64,000 bases of DNA. Origin: Spiro-02 sp034114085 (GTDB taxonomy: Bacteria; Spirochaetota; Spirochaetia; Sphaerochaetales; Sphaerochaetaceae). Shown here piece after piece: positions 1 through 8,629 of the stretch. The first letter of the stretch is position 1, and every line of letters begins with the position of its first letter. The stretch is from positions 1 to 64,000 of the forward strand of contig JAXEWB010000063.1 of the NCBI GenBank assembly GCA_034114085.1. Direction: 5' to 3'. Under the pieces are notes generated by a model. That model worked only from the letters and a program-made list of their open reading frames with translations. It did no database searches and had not been told where the DNA came from. The translations under genes were made by a program, and so were the position numbers.

Positions 1-357
1 GCAGTGTCAGGACTGCCGTTGGAACAACGAGCGGAAATGATTCGGAAAAACCCGGACTACGGCAGGATCGTCTGTAGATGCGAGCATGTCAGCAAAGGGG
101 AAATCCTCGATGCGCTCCGCTCCCCGTTGCCTATCTATAGCTTGGACGCCGTCAAACGGAGATGCCGACCAGGCATGGGACGATGCCAAGGCGGATTCTG
201 TTCCCCTGTCGTCGCAAGCATGATAGCGGAAGAAGCGGGGATTCCTTTGGAAGCGGTCACCAAGGCGGGACGTTCCAGCCCCCTGCTTGGCCCGAAGAAC
301 AAGGAGGGCATGGACTTTCCCGACACCTCCGCGGTACAGGAGGAAAACCATGATTGA
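1..357 (+). CDS. GlpA-like FAD oxidoreductase, C-terminal part with BFD-type [2Fe-2S] domain (5' truncated by window)
   Basis: The reading frame is open from the first base, so the gene starts outside the window. The visible 118 residues carry a BFD-like iron-sulfur motif: CRCEH, then about 30 residues later RRCRPGMGRCQGGFC, giving the four cysteines expected for a [2Fe-2S] cluster. This domain sits at the C-terminus of GlpA/LhgO-type NAD(P)/FAD-dependent dehydrogenases. The stop codon overlaps the start of the next flavoprotein by 8 bp, and a DUF1667 gene follows, which is the usual order of three-gene GlpA-like/GlpB-like/DUF1667 units. The exact substrate cannot be told because the catalytic domain is outside the window; glycerol-3-phosphate or a related polyol phosphate is a reasonable inference. 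Confidence 0.8.
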   Translation, partial: AVSGLPLEQRAEMIRKNPDYGRIVCRCEHVSKGEILDALRSPLPIYSLDAVKRRCRPGMGRCQGGFCSPVVASMIAEEAGIPLEAVTKAGRSSPLLGPKNKEGMDFPDTSAVQEENHD

Positions 358-1627
358 ACAATTGCATGTCGATATCGCGATCATCGGCGGCGGACCTGCC
401 GGAATGGCGGCGGCAATCAAGGCACATGAAGCGGGAGCAAAGGTTTTGTTGCTTGACCGGGAAGAACGTCTCGGGGGAATTCTTAAACAGTGCATCCACG
501 ATGGCTTCGGGTTGTTGCGGTTCGGCGAACAGCTTTCCGGACCTGAATATGCCGCCAGGTTTCAAGACATTATATACTCATATAATATATCATACCGAAT
601 TAGGACTTTTATATTAAATATAAATATAACAAGTACTGGCTTTGAACTTGAATGTTCAAGTCCTGCGGGAATGTTCTTGGTCGCAGCGAAGGCGGTGATC
701 TTCGCCACAGGCTGTAGAGAACGGACGGCCAGGCAGGTCGCCATCCATGGAGACCGTTGCGCAGGTGTATTCACCGCGGGCAGCGCACAGCATTTCGTAA
801 ATCTTCAGGGACAGTTGCCGGGAAGACGCTGCGTCATCCTCGGCAGCGGGGATATCGGCCTGATCATGGCCCGCAGGCTCACCCTGGAGGGGGCGAAGGT
901 ACTTGGCGTCTATGAAGCGAAGCCTACGCCGTCGGGTTTGCAACGGAACATACACCAATGTCTCGTGGACTGGGACATCCCGTTGCACCTAGGGACTACG
1001 GTCACGAAATGTTTTGGACAAGGGCGGCTGGAGGCGGTGGAAATAGCGAATGTAGACAAGGATATGCGCCCTATTTCCGGTACGGAACAACGCATTGCAT
1101 GCGATACACTTATCGTTTCGGTCGGACTGATCCCTGAAAACGAGCTTGCGGAGACCATCGGTGTGGAGATTGATCCTAGGACGAAGGGGCCGGTCTGCGA
1201 CCAGAACTGCATGACCAGCGTCCCAGGAGTATATTGCTGTGGCAATGCGCTGCACGTCAGCGATCTGGTAGACTATGTATCGGAAAATGCGGAGATCGCG
1301 GGCGGCGCGGCGGCGAAAAGAGTTCTTTGCGATACAGACGGAAAGCCGACGCCTGCTTGGATAGAAATCAGAACGGATAAGAACCTGCTTTACACTTTCC
1401 CCCAGCGCGTCGCGTCGCCATGTGAGAAAATCGTCCTGTTCTTCAGATCGAAGCATGTCTTGAGAAATGCGACGTTGACTATCCGCCGGAACGGGAGGAC
1501 ACTGTTGGAGAAGAAGTATCAGGTCGTCAGGCCGCCGGAAATGGAACGCCTGGAAGTGAATATTCCCTACTGTTCGGAATCCGGGCCGGTCGCCTGCTCA
1601 TTGGAGGGTACACCAGATGAAGCTTGA
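350..1627 (+). CDS. NAD(P)/FAD-dependent oxidoreductase (GlpB-like/HcnB-like subunit)
   Basis: A 425-residue flavoprotein. The N-terminal dinucleotide-binding motif is IIGGGPAGMAAA (about residues 10-21) and a second Rossmann motif ILGSGDIGLIMARR lies near residue 165. ATGCR, typical of pyridine nucleotide-disulfide oxidoreductases, is also present. The start was set at the ATG at 350 because CAGGAGG lies 7 bp upstream and the conserved VDIAIIGG begins directly after it; an in-frame ATG at 287 would add unrelated sequence. It overlaps both neighbours and is probably the second subunit of a membrane-linked dehydrogenase complex with the gene before it and the DUF1667 protein after it. Bases 565-650 are strikingly AT-rich compared with the rest of the gene, although the frame stays open. 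Confidence 0.85.
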   Translation: MIEQLHVDIAIIGGGPAGMAAAIKAHEAGAKVLLLDREERLGGILKQCIHDGFGLLRFGEQLSGPEYAARFQDIIYSYNISYRIRTFILNINITSTGFELECSSPAGMFLVAAKAVIFATGCRERTARQVAIHGDRCAGVFTAGSAQHFVNLQGQLPGRRCVILGSGDIGLIMARRLTLEGAKVLGVYEAKPTPSGLQRNIHQCLVDWDIPLHLGTTVTKCFGQGRLEAVEIANVDKDMRPISGTEQRIACDTLIVSVGLIPENELAETIGVEIDPRTKGPVCDQNCMTSVPGVYCCGNALHVSDLVDYVSENAEIAGGAAAKRVLCDTDGKPTPAWIEIRTDKNLLYTFPQRVASPCEKIVLFFRSKHVLRNATLTIRRNGRTLLEKKYQVVRPPEMERLEVNIPYCSESGPVACSLEGTPDEA

Positions 1628-1994
1628 ATATACCTGCATAGTCTGCCCACGCGGATGCAGGCTTCACATCGAGCTTGCCGACGATGTTCTTGAAGTTTCC
1701 GGCGCAGGTTGCCGCAGGGGTGAACAGTTCGCCAGAGAAGAGGCCACCGATCCGCGCCGGACTCTGACAACGACCGTCCAGACGACTTTACAAAAGATGC
1801 CGCGATTGCCGGTGCGGACAGAGCGACCGATATCAAAATCATTGTTGCTGGCCGTAAGCGCGAAGCTGTCCACGGTGACGGTAGAACCGCCGGTACGACG
1901 CGGAGAAGTCATCGTCCAAGATATCATGGGAAGCGGCGCGGATATCATTGCAACGGCCGACATCATTCCTGATGGAATGAAGGAGGTCTTATGA
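1617..1994 (+). CDS. DUF1667 domain-containing small Cys-rich protein
   Basis: A 125-residue protein beginning MKLEYTCIVCPRGCRLHIE and carrying a second cysteine pair region GAGCRRGEQF. These match the DUF1667 family, small putative metal or Fe-S proteins encoded beside GlpA/GlpB-like flavoproteins in anaerobes. It overlaps the upstream flavoprotein by 11 bp and the downstream kinase by 4 bp (ATGA), so translation is probably coupled. A role as an electron-transfer or assembly partner of the two flavoproteins is inferred from context; no catalytic residues are recognisable. Confidence 0.82.
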   Translation: MKLEYTCIVCPRGCRLHIELADDVLEVSGAGCRRGEQFAREEATDPRRTLTTTVQTTLQKMPRLPVRTERPISKSLLLAVSAKLSTVTVEPPVRRGEVIVQDIMGSGADIIATADIIPDGMKEVL

Positions 1995-3610
1995 GCCAGT
2001 CACGCAAGGACCCGCTGGTATTGACCTTCGACTGTGGAACACAAAGCGTCAGGGCGCTGTTGTTCGACGACAAGGGGACGCTCCTGTGCAAATGTCAGGA
2101 ATACTTCAATCCTCCGTATATCTCCCCCCATCCCGGTTGGGCGGAGCAGGAACCTTGGACCTGGTGGGAAAAGCTGTGCGATGCGTCACAACGGCTGAAA
2201 AAGACAGTCACCGCCGATCAATGGAAGCGCATCGCCGGGGTATCGGTCACGACGTTGCGGGATACCTGCGTATGTCTGGATGATGAATTCAAACCGGTAC
2301 GGCGCTCCATCCTCTGGCTGGACCAGCGCAAGGCCAACTGTTCTCAACCGCTTCCCGCCGTCAGCGAGGCTGCGTTTCGGATGGTCGGGATGCGGGAGGC
2401 CGTCCAGCAGACCCGCCGTGGGGCGAAATGCAACTGGATCAGGGAATCCGAGCCTGAGAACTGGGAGAAAACCGCCCATTACATCATGGTAAGCGGCTGG
2501 CTGACGCTGATGCTCACCGACAAACTGGTAGACTCCATCGCATCGCAGATCGGGCATGTCCCGTTCGACTACAAGGCGAAGCGATGGATGGGAAAGAACC
2601 ACATCAAGGCGTGCATTACGGAGGTCGAGCCGCACAAACTCCCCCCATTGCAGGAAACCGGCACAGTTCTGGGAACGATCAGTGAAACGGCCGCCGCCCT
2701 GACTGGCATACAGGAGGGACTTCCCGTTATTGCGACAGGTTCCGACAAAGGTTGTGAAACGCTTGGGACCGGCTGCATCGGAGAGGATTGCGCTTCGTTG
2801 AGTTTCGGCACGACCAGTACCGTCCAGCTTTCCCTTGGCCGCTATGTGGAGCCACAGCAATTTCTTCCCGCCTATCCGGCGCTGATTCCAGGAATGTACA
2901 ATCCTGAAATCGAGATCTACCGGGGATTCTGGATGATCACCTGGTTCAAGCAGGAGTTTGCCTCACGGGAGATGGACCATGCGGTGGCTACCGGCGTTCC
3001 CGTCGAAAAACTGCTGGACGAGCAATTGTCCAAGATTCCCCCAGGCGCGGACGGACTGATGTTGCAACCGTATTGGGGGCCGGGATTGAAAAATCCAGAG
3101 GCGAAAGGCTGTATCATCGGTTTTTCCGATTACCACAGCCGCGCCCATCTGTACCGGGCGATCATCGAGGGAATCAACTATGGGTTGATGGATGGACTTG
3201 AGACCGTCGAGCGCAGAGCCCGTACCAAGGTCTCGTGGCTGACTGTTTCAGGAGGCGGGGCGCAGAGCGATCCCGCCTGCCAGATCACCGCGGACATGTT
3301 CGGTCTGCCGGTCAAACGGGTTCAGACCTGTGAAACCAGCGGCCTTGGCTCGGCTCTGGCGACGTTCGTCGGGTTAGGAAGCTTTCCTTCCTATCGGGAC
3401 GCGGTTGAATCCATGGTTCATTATGAGCGCGTCTTCACCCCTGCGGAGCAGAATCACGAGACGTATCATAAGCTCTACAATCTGGTGTACAAGGAACTCT
3501 ATGCGAAACTGCAACCGCTGTACAGGAGGTTGAGGGGCATCATAGAGCATGAGGAGCGGATGGACTTCGCGGAAGTCAGCATGGAAAGCGAAATCATGCC
3601 ACGCCCGTAG
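1991..3610 (+). CDS. FGGY-family carbohydrate kinase
   Basis: 539 residues. The N-terminal phosphate-binding segment TFDCGTQSVRALLFD and the C-terminal FGGY signature region (LTVSGGGAQSDPACQITADMFGLPV) identify an ATP-dependent sugar/polyol kinase with two actin-like domains. FGTTSTVQLSL in the middle corresponds to the second phosphate-binding region. Length fits glycerol/xylulose kinases, slightly long at the C-terminus. It is the fourth gene of an operon with GlpA/GlpB-like oxidoreductases, so it probably phosphorylates the polyol whose phosphate is then oxidised. Glycerol kinase is possible, but the divergent sequence does not allow a substrate to be named. Confidence 0.85.
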   Translation: MSQSRKDPLVLTFDCGTQSVRALLFDDKGTLLCKCQEYFNPPYISPHPGWAEQEPWTWWEKLCDASQRLKKTVTADQWKRIAGVSVTTLRDTCVCLDDEFKPVRRSILWLDQRKANCSQPLPAVSEAAFRMVGMREAVQQTRRGAKCNWIRESEPENWEKTAHYIMVSGWLTLMLTDKLVDSIASQIGHVPFDYKAKRWMGKNHIKACITEVEPHKLPPLQETGTVLGTISETAAALTGIQEGLPVIATGSDKGCETLGTGCIGEDCASLSFGTTSTVQLSLGRYVEPQQFLPAYPALIPGMYNPEIEIYRGFWMITWFKQEFASREMDHAVATGVPVEKLLDEQLSKIPPGADGLMLQPYWGPGLKNPEAKGCIIGFSDYHSRAHLYRAIIEGINYGLMDGLETVERRARTKVSWLTVSGGGAQSDPACQITADMFGLPVKRVQTCETSGLGSALATFVGLGSFPSYRDAVESMVHYERVFTPAEQNHETYHKLYNLVYKELYAKLQPLYRRLRGIIEHEERMDFAEVSMESEIMPRP

Positions 3611-3692
3611 TCCACGAGAGATTCGTCTCCAGCGCAACCACACGCCGGGAACGGAGCATACAGAGAATTTCATCACATATGGAGAGAAGTTA

Positions 3693-5426
3693 ATGAGCAA
3701 GCCTTACAAAGAATTCAGCCCTGCGTGGTTCACGGAAAAAGCCCCTGAGAATTCCTATCGTTCCATCTACAAATGGGGCGCCCCGCAGGAAACGAAGATT
3801 CCCAAGGAAACCCTCTACAAGATGCTCAAGCAAAAGTTCGAGCTGACCGACGAGGATTTCAAGGAATACAGGGAGATGGGCTTGGAGCCGGTTGAATTCG
3901 ATATTCCAATTACACTCGATGACAGGCAACTGGGCAGGCTCCGCACAATTGTGGGCAATGATTGCGTTAGGACGGACTGTTATGCGCGATTGTCTGTCGC
4001 CTATGGCAAGACGATGTACGACTTGCTCCGGCTTCGCAAGCATATCGTTGAGAACGTACCCGACGCAGTGCTGTATCCTTCGAGCAAGGAGCAAATCGAG
4101 CAAGTCGTAGCCTTCTGTTGCGAGGAAAAGGTGCCGTTGTACGTCTATGGCGGGGGCTCCTCCGTCACCCGTGGCGTGGAATGCATGAAGGGCGGCATAT
4201 CGCTGGACATGCGGCCTAGTTTCAACAAGGTCGTCGAATTCAACGAGACGAACCAGACGATTACCGTAGAGGCGGGCATGAGTGGTCCGGCGCTTGAGGA
4301 ACATCTGCGCAATGCCGTTAATGAATTCGGCGCGAGCAGGGCCTACACCTGCGGACACTTTCCACAGAGCTTCGAATACTCGTCCGTCGGCGGCTGGGTC
4401 GTCACCAGGGGCGCGGGACAGAATTCGACGTATTACGGCAAGATCGAGGATCTCGTCCTCGGGCAAGAGTACGCCACCCCGGTCGGCATCATCAAGACGG
4501 ACAGTTATCCGCGCAAGGCATGTGGTCCGTCAGTAGACAATATCATGATGGGCAGCGAGGGCGCGTTTGGCGTCCTGACTCATGTAACGCTGCGGTTCTT
4601 CCACTGGATGCCGGAAAACCACCTGCGTTTTTCATGGATGTTCCGCAACTGGGAGGATGCCCGCGCCGCGGCGAGGGAAATCATGCAGGGTGAGTTCGGG
4701 CATCCGTCGGTTTTCCGGCTTTCCGACCCGGAGGAGACTGATATCATGATGAAGCTCTACGGCATCGATGAAACCCCGCTGGAGGGACTGCTGAAGATGC
4801 GTGGGTACAAACCGATGGAAAAATGCCTGTTCCTTGGTTTCACCGATGGAGAGCGTCATTTCTGCAAGAACATCAAGCGGCAGGTGGCAAAAATCTGCCG
4901 CAAGTACCATGCCATGTACCTGACGGGGATTCCCGTCAAGGGTTGGGAGCATGGGCGTTTCAAGGATCCATACATGCGCGACGCGATGCAGGATTTCGGC
5001 ATCATGACCGACACGCTGGAATGTACGGTAAGCTGGGACAACATGGCGCGGGTGCATCAGATGGTCAGGGAATACTGCAAGAGCCGCCCACACACGATCT
5101 GCATGACGCACATGTCCCACGCCTATCCCCAGGGCGCGAACCTCTATTGGATATTCATCAGTAAAATCACAGATCTGGACGATTTCGTACAGTACCACAG
5201 GGGAATCCTCGATCACATCCAGAAATCGGGCGCGGCGATCAGCCACCACCACGGTATAGGCAAAATGTTCGCCCCTTGGCTGGAGGGATGCATCGGCAGC
5301 AACCAGATGGCATTGTTCAAGGAACTGAAGCGATACTTCGACCCCGACGACTTAATGAACCCAGGAGGGACGATAGGCGTTGACCTGCCCGACGAGCAAC
5401 GGAGGTTCATCCGTCCGCGGTGGTAG
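3693..5426 (+). CDS. FAD-binding oxidase, alkyldihydroxyacetonephosphate synthase-like
   Basis: 577 residues. A PCMH-type FAD domain is recognisable (VLYPSSKEQIEQVVAFC, then YVYGGGSSVTRG binding the FAD diphosphate, and GGWVVTRGAGQNSTYYGKIEDLVLG). The C-terminal cap ends with HHHGIGKMFAPWL and DPDDLMNPGG, both typical of alkylglycerone-phosphate synthases and related D-lactate-type oxidases. The start at 3693 was chosen because GGAGAG lies just upstream; the open frame back to 3549 overlaps the kinase and is not conserved-looking. It closes the polyol operon. AGPS enzymes make ether-lipid precursors, so a lipid role is possible, but in this context a hydroxyacid or polyol-phosphate oxidase is equally likely. 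Confidence 0.82.
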   Translation: MSKPYKEFSPAWFTEKAPENSYRSIYKWGAPQETKIPKETLYKMLKQKFELTDEDFKEYREMGLEPVEFDIPITLDDRQLGRLRTIVGNDCVRTDCYARLSVAYGKTMYDLLRLRKHIVENVPDAVLYPSSKEQIEQVVAFCCEEKVPLYVYGGGSSVTRGVECMKGGISLDMRPSFNKVVEFNETNQTITVEAGMSGPALEEHLRNAVNEFGASRAYTCGHFPQSFEYSSVGGWVVTRGAGQNSTYYGKIEDLVLGQEYATPVGIIKTDSYPRKACGPSVDNIMMGSEGAFGVLTHVTLRFFHWMPENHLRFSWMFRNWEDARAAAREIMQGEFGHPSVFRLSDPEETDIMMKLYGIDETPLEGLLKMRGYKPMEKCLFLGFTDGERHFCKNIKRQVAKICRKYHAMYLTGIPVKGWEHGRFKDPYMRDAMQDFGIMTDTLECTVSWDNMARVHQMVREYCKSRPHTICMTHMSHAYPQGANLYWIFISKITDLDDFVQYHRGILDHIQKSGAAISHHHGIGKMFAPWLEGCIGSNQMALFKELKRYFDPDDLMNPGGTIGVDLPDEQRRFIRPRW

Positions 5427-5489
5427 CGGTAGCCTTCACGACACCGCGAGGTCAGGCTGAGCGCATGTTCAACATTAGGTTGCACGTAT

Positions 5490-5909
5490 TGTCCTGCATG
5501 TTGTTGCTACGTCCTTTATGTCGGAGCTACCTGTCGTCTACGTCCTTTATCTCTCGTCTACGTCCTTTATCTCTCGCCTACGTCCTGTATGTCGGGATTA
5601 CGTCCTGTATGTCGGGATTACGTCCTGTATGTCGGGATTGCGTCCTGTATGTCGGGATTGCGTCCTGTATGTCGGGATTGCGTCCTGTATGTCGGGATTG
5701 CGTCCTGTATGTCGGGATTGCGTCCTGTATGATGGGATTACGTCCTTTATGTGGGGATTACGTCCTTTATGTCGGAGCTACCTGTCGTCTACGTCCTTTA
5801 TGTTGTTGCTACGTCCTTTATGTGGGGATTACGTCCTTTATGTCGGAGCTACCTGTCGTCTACGTCCTGTATGTTGTTGCTACGTCCTTTATGTCGGGAT
5901 TGCGTCCTA
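5490..5909. repeat. Mosaic minisatellite array 1 (20-bp and 31-bp units)
   Basis: About 19 head-to-tail units fill the space between two genes. The basic unit is ACGTCCTGTATGTCGGGATT (20 bp). Each unit keeps a core RCGTCCTKTATG followed by one of a few 8-nt endings: TCGGGATT, ATGGGATT, TGGGGATT or TTGTTGCT; two units instead end CTCTCGYCT after CTTTAT. Three units are 31 bp long, ending TCGGAGCTACCTGTCGTCT. Units 5580-5719 are almost identical, while the flanks are a mixture of types. The unit length is not a multiple of 3, so the open frames through it are not credible genes. The stretch after it to 6031 shows nothing further except a 7-bp hairpin at the 3' end of the permease gene. The same unit types recur at 20087-20530. 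Confidence 0.95.
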
Positions 5910-6031
5910 CCCGATATTGTCGTTTCTTGCATAGGGAAGGATGCATCGGAAGATTCTATCCGACTCAAAAGCCGCATCGCACAAAACAAGGACCAAGTGT
6001 TACAATGGTCGGGCGAACAGCAGGAAGCTGT

Positions 6032-6931
6032 TCAGACAATACAATTGACCAGCAGCCCAGTGAACAACGCGAAAGCGATGGAAAACAGGATGTACAGGAG
6101 AAAACGCTTCGTACCCAGCACAATCTTCAATGCGCCGAGATTCGTAATCTTCGTAGCTGGACCGGTAATCATGAAGGCGGCGGCGGAGCCTACGCTCATA
6201 CCATCGAACAGCCATTGTTGCAGAAGGGGAATCGTCCCGCCACCGCAAACATAGACCGGCACACCTATCGTAGCCGCCATCAGTACACCGAAGCCTTCGT
6301 TGCGGCCGAACAACCGGGCGAAAGTCTCGGATGGGACATAGCGCTGGAACAGTGCGGACAAAACGATCCCGAGCAGGAAATATGGACCGGTCGCCTTGAT
6401 GTTGCGACCGAAATTCTTGAGAAACCGCAACAAGAGGTTTGGGTCGGTATCGTGGCTCGCCGGTTCCCTGAAACCGGAGAAGCAGAAGAACGGCTTGCCC
6501 CGCCAGCAGAAATGTACCAACAGGCCGGCGGCGATTCCGCATAAGAAACAGGAGACGATACGAATCGTCACAACGACACCTCCGAGGGCCATACTATAGA
6601 CAATTAGTTGGGGGTTTAGCAGGATTGAAGCCATCATAAATGAAGCCAGCCAGTCATCGCGCATTCCTTTTTCCGAAAAGGAAGCCGCAATCGGAATAGT
6701 ACCGTACATGCATAACGGTGAAAGAATTCCCAAGATAACTGCCGGTATGATTCCGAACAATCCGATCCGCTTGTCCTTCATGCTTGAGAAAAGGCTATTG
6801 ATCCGCTCTTTGCCGAACACCGATACCGCGGAACCAATCAGCATGCCCAGCGACCAGTACGGAAAAATCTGTTCAAACTGTACCGTAAAATAATACCAGA
6901 GGTAGATGCTTTCCCGACGCAGGATATCCAT
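6032..6931 (-). CDS. Permease of the ArsP_1/DUF318 family
   Basis: 299 residues with about eight hydrophobic segments. Recognisable family features are the paired motifs LSPLCMYGTIPIAASF near residue 70 and PVYVCGGGTIPLLQQW near residue 225, and the closing TGPATKITNLGALKI. These match the ArsP_1/DUF318 permeases, some of which export organoarsenicals while most have unknown substrates. The single cysteine in each repeated half (LCMYG, VCGGG) is notable, since ArsP uses cysteines for trivalent arsenicals; this is only suggestive. It is divergent from the MerR-type regulator at 7169, which may control it. A GGGGA ribosome site precedes the ATG. Confidence 0.85.
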   Translation of the reverse strand: MDILRRESIYLWYYFTVQFEQIFPYWSLGMLIGSAVSVFGKERINSLFSSMKDKRIGLFGIIPAVILGILSPLCMYGTIPIAASFSEKGMRDDWLASFMMASILLNPQLIVYSMALGGVVVTIRIVSCFLCGIAAGLLVHFCWRGKPFFCFSGFREPASHDTDPNLLLRFLKNFGRNIKATGPYFLLGIVLSALFQRYVPSETFARLFGRNEGFGVLMAATIGVPVYVCGGGTIPLLQQWLFDGMSVGSAAAFMITGPATKITNLGALKIVLGTKRFLLYILFSIAFALFTGLLVNCIV

Positions 6932-7123
6932 GTTTTCCCCTACCCTATGCTAGTCCGAGTGCCTAGTCGCCAACGACGGCAAGTCTGTACGAACGACTGC
7001 CAAATCCTATTTCCTCGGCATGGTCAAGAATCAGGGTACCGCTCCTTGCAGGACTTGAATGTGTCCGTTGGATGGGATTCATCGCGTCCAGAACTTGCAA
7101 TCCCCGTCATGTATGTCATAACA

Positions 7124-7139
7124 TTGAAGTTAACTTTAA
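7124..7139. promoter_or_regulatory. Near-perfect dyad, probable MerR-family operator
   Basis: TTGAAGTTAACTTTAA is a 16-bp palindrome with one mismatched pair centred on GTTAAC. It lies 30 bp before the start of the MerR-type regulator gene. Dyads of this AAGTTAACTT type between promoter elements are usual targets of AdhR/NmlR-like MerR regulators, so autoregulation and possible control of the divergent permease are inferred. Confidence 0.55.
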
Positions 7140-7168
7140 AGTCAAGTCTTTTTTCAGGAGATGCTGAG

Positions 7169-7588
7169 ATGACCTACACGATCAAGGAAGCGGCGCATAT
7201 CATGGGTCTGTCAACGACGGCGATACGTTATTACGACAAAGAGGGGTTGCTTCCATTCATGGAGAGGAAACAATCGGGGTATCGCGTCTTTTCAGAAAAC
7301 GACATCGCCATGCTACGAATTATCGAATGCCTGAAGAAATCAGGGATGCCAATCAAGGACATCAGGCAGTTCACCGACTGGCTCAGGGAAGGGGATGCAA
7401 CGCTTCAACAGCGATATCAGCTGTTTCTGGACCGTAGAAGGGTTGTTGAAGCGCAACTGGCGGAATTGCAGCGGACGTTGGACCTAATCAACCACAAATG
7501 CCGGTATTATGAGACCGCGATTGACGCGGGAACGGAAAAAATCCATTTCGAGGAAGATATTGACGACAAGCTGCCCTGCGAAATCTAG
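7169..7588 (+). CDS. MerR-family transcriptional regulator
   Basis: 139 residues. The winged HTH begins YTIKEAAHIMGLSTTAIRYYDKEGLLPF and continues with the wing GYRVFSENDIAML, both diagnostic of MerR proteins. A coiled-coil dimerisation helix follows (about residues 75-120). The C-terminal part has one Cys in KCRYYE and another in LPCEI, with no thiolate metal-binding cluster, so a small-molecule or stress sensor of the AdhR/NmlR type is more likely than a metal sensor. ATG 7169 was chosen because CAGGAG sits 8 bp upstream; the open frame reaches back to 6947 without domain support. Confidence 0.88.
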   Translation: MTYTIKEAAHIMGLSTTAIRYYDKEGLLPFMERKQSGYRVFSENDIAMLRIIECLKKSGMPIKDIRQFTDWLREGDATLQQRYQLFLDRRRVVEAQLAELQRTLDLINHKCRYYETAIDAGTEKIHFEEDIDDKLPCEI

Positions 7589-7643
7589 GCTGAAAGAAGC
7601 ATTGTAGAGACGCTCCACCATAACCCTTGGCACACAGGGATGG

Positions 7644-8537
7644 ATGACGATAGAATCCATACCCATGAATCAAAAGTACAAGGGCGTATTCTATATCATC
7701 GTCTCCGCGTTCTGCTTCGCGCTGATGAACATGTTCGTCCGTCTCGCCGGGGATTTGCCATCCATACAGAAAAGCTTTTTCAGAAATGTCGTGGCGATGG
7801 TGTTCGCAGCGGCGATCCTGTTCAAGAACAGAATCCCGTTCCGTTGCCGACAAGGGAATTTCTGGCTTCTGGCGCTTCGTTCCGCAGCGGGGACCATAGG
7901 GATACTCTGCAACTTCTATGCAGTGGACCATCTGGTACTCGCCGATGCGTCGATGCTCAACAAAATGTCCCCCTTCTTCGCCATTCTGTTCAGCCTGTGG
8001 TTCTTGAAGGAAAAAATCAGCCTTACCCAGACCGCATGCGTGCTTGGAGCGTTCTTGGGAAGTCTGTGCATCATCAAGCCGACCTTCGCGAACGTAGACC
8101 TTACAGCGGCGCTGATAGGACTTATCGGTGGAATCGGCGCGGGCGCTGCCTATACCTGCGTCAGGAAGCTTGGACGACGCGGGGAAAAAAGCCCGCTGAT
8201 CGTATTTTTCTTTTCCACATTCTCCTGCCTGGTCACGCTCCCGTGGATACTGTTCGACTACCACCCCATGACGTTTGTACAACTAGCGTCCCTGCTTTAC
8301 GCCGGACTCAGCGCCGCGGGCGGTCAATTCGCCATAACGGCGGCCTATACCCACGCTCCCGCACGAGAAATATCCGTATATGACTATTCTCAGGTCATCT
8401 TTTCAGCGTTGCTCGGCCTGATTGTATTTGGTCAGGCACCCGACTGGTTGAGTGTCCTTGGCTATGTCGTCATCTGCTCCATGGCGGTATTGATGTTCTT
8501 ATCCAATACGGGTCGGCTGAAAAAGACCGACGGCTGA
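7644..8537 (+). CDS. DMT-superfamily (EamA) transporter
   Basis: 297 residues with ten predicted membrane segments in two repeated halves, as in EamA drug/metabolite transporters. Family features include FYIIVSAFCFALMNMFVRLAG at the N-terminus and the first-half ending ASMLNKMSPFFAILFSLWFLKEK. The second half starts near residue 150 (LTAALIGLIGGIGAGAAYTCVRK). The transported solute cannot be predicted. AGGG precedes the ATG at 7644 at short spacing; the ATG at 7665 is an alternative but lacks a ribosome site. It follows the MerR gene by 55 bp and may be cotranscribed. Confidence 0.88.
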   Translation: MTIESIPMNQKYKGVFYIIVSAFCFALMNMFVRLAGDLPSIQKSFFRNVVAMVFAAAILFKNRIPFRCRQGNFWLLALRSAAGTIGILCNFYAVDHLVLADASMLNKMSPFFAILFSLWFLKEKISLTQTACVLGAFLGSLCIIKPTFANVDLTAALIGLIGGIGAGAAYTCVRKLGRRGEKSPLIVFFFSTFSCLVTLPWILFDYHPMTFVQLASLLYAGLSAAGGQFAITAAYTHAPAREISVYDYSQVIFSALLGLIVFGQAPDWLSVLGYVVICSMAVLMFLSNTGRLKKTDG

Positions 8538-8629
8538 TCCCATCATCCCCCGAATATATTATATTCTCGGCTCACCATGGCATATGAAAGGATTTGCATC
8601 CGACGCAATGTCGCTGTATCATCAGCATT

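Noticed and set aside
5490..5909. CRISPR array
   Set aside because: Units are contiguous with no unique spacers of constant length, and no cas genes are present; variable endings are only 8 nt and recurrent.
5420..6544. Long plus-strand open frames through array 1 (374, 138 and 167 codons)
   Set aside because: They exist in all three frames because the repeat unit has no plus-strand stops; the unit length is not a multiple of 3, there is no ribosome site, and the 3' part is antisense to the ArsP-type permease.
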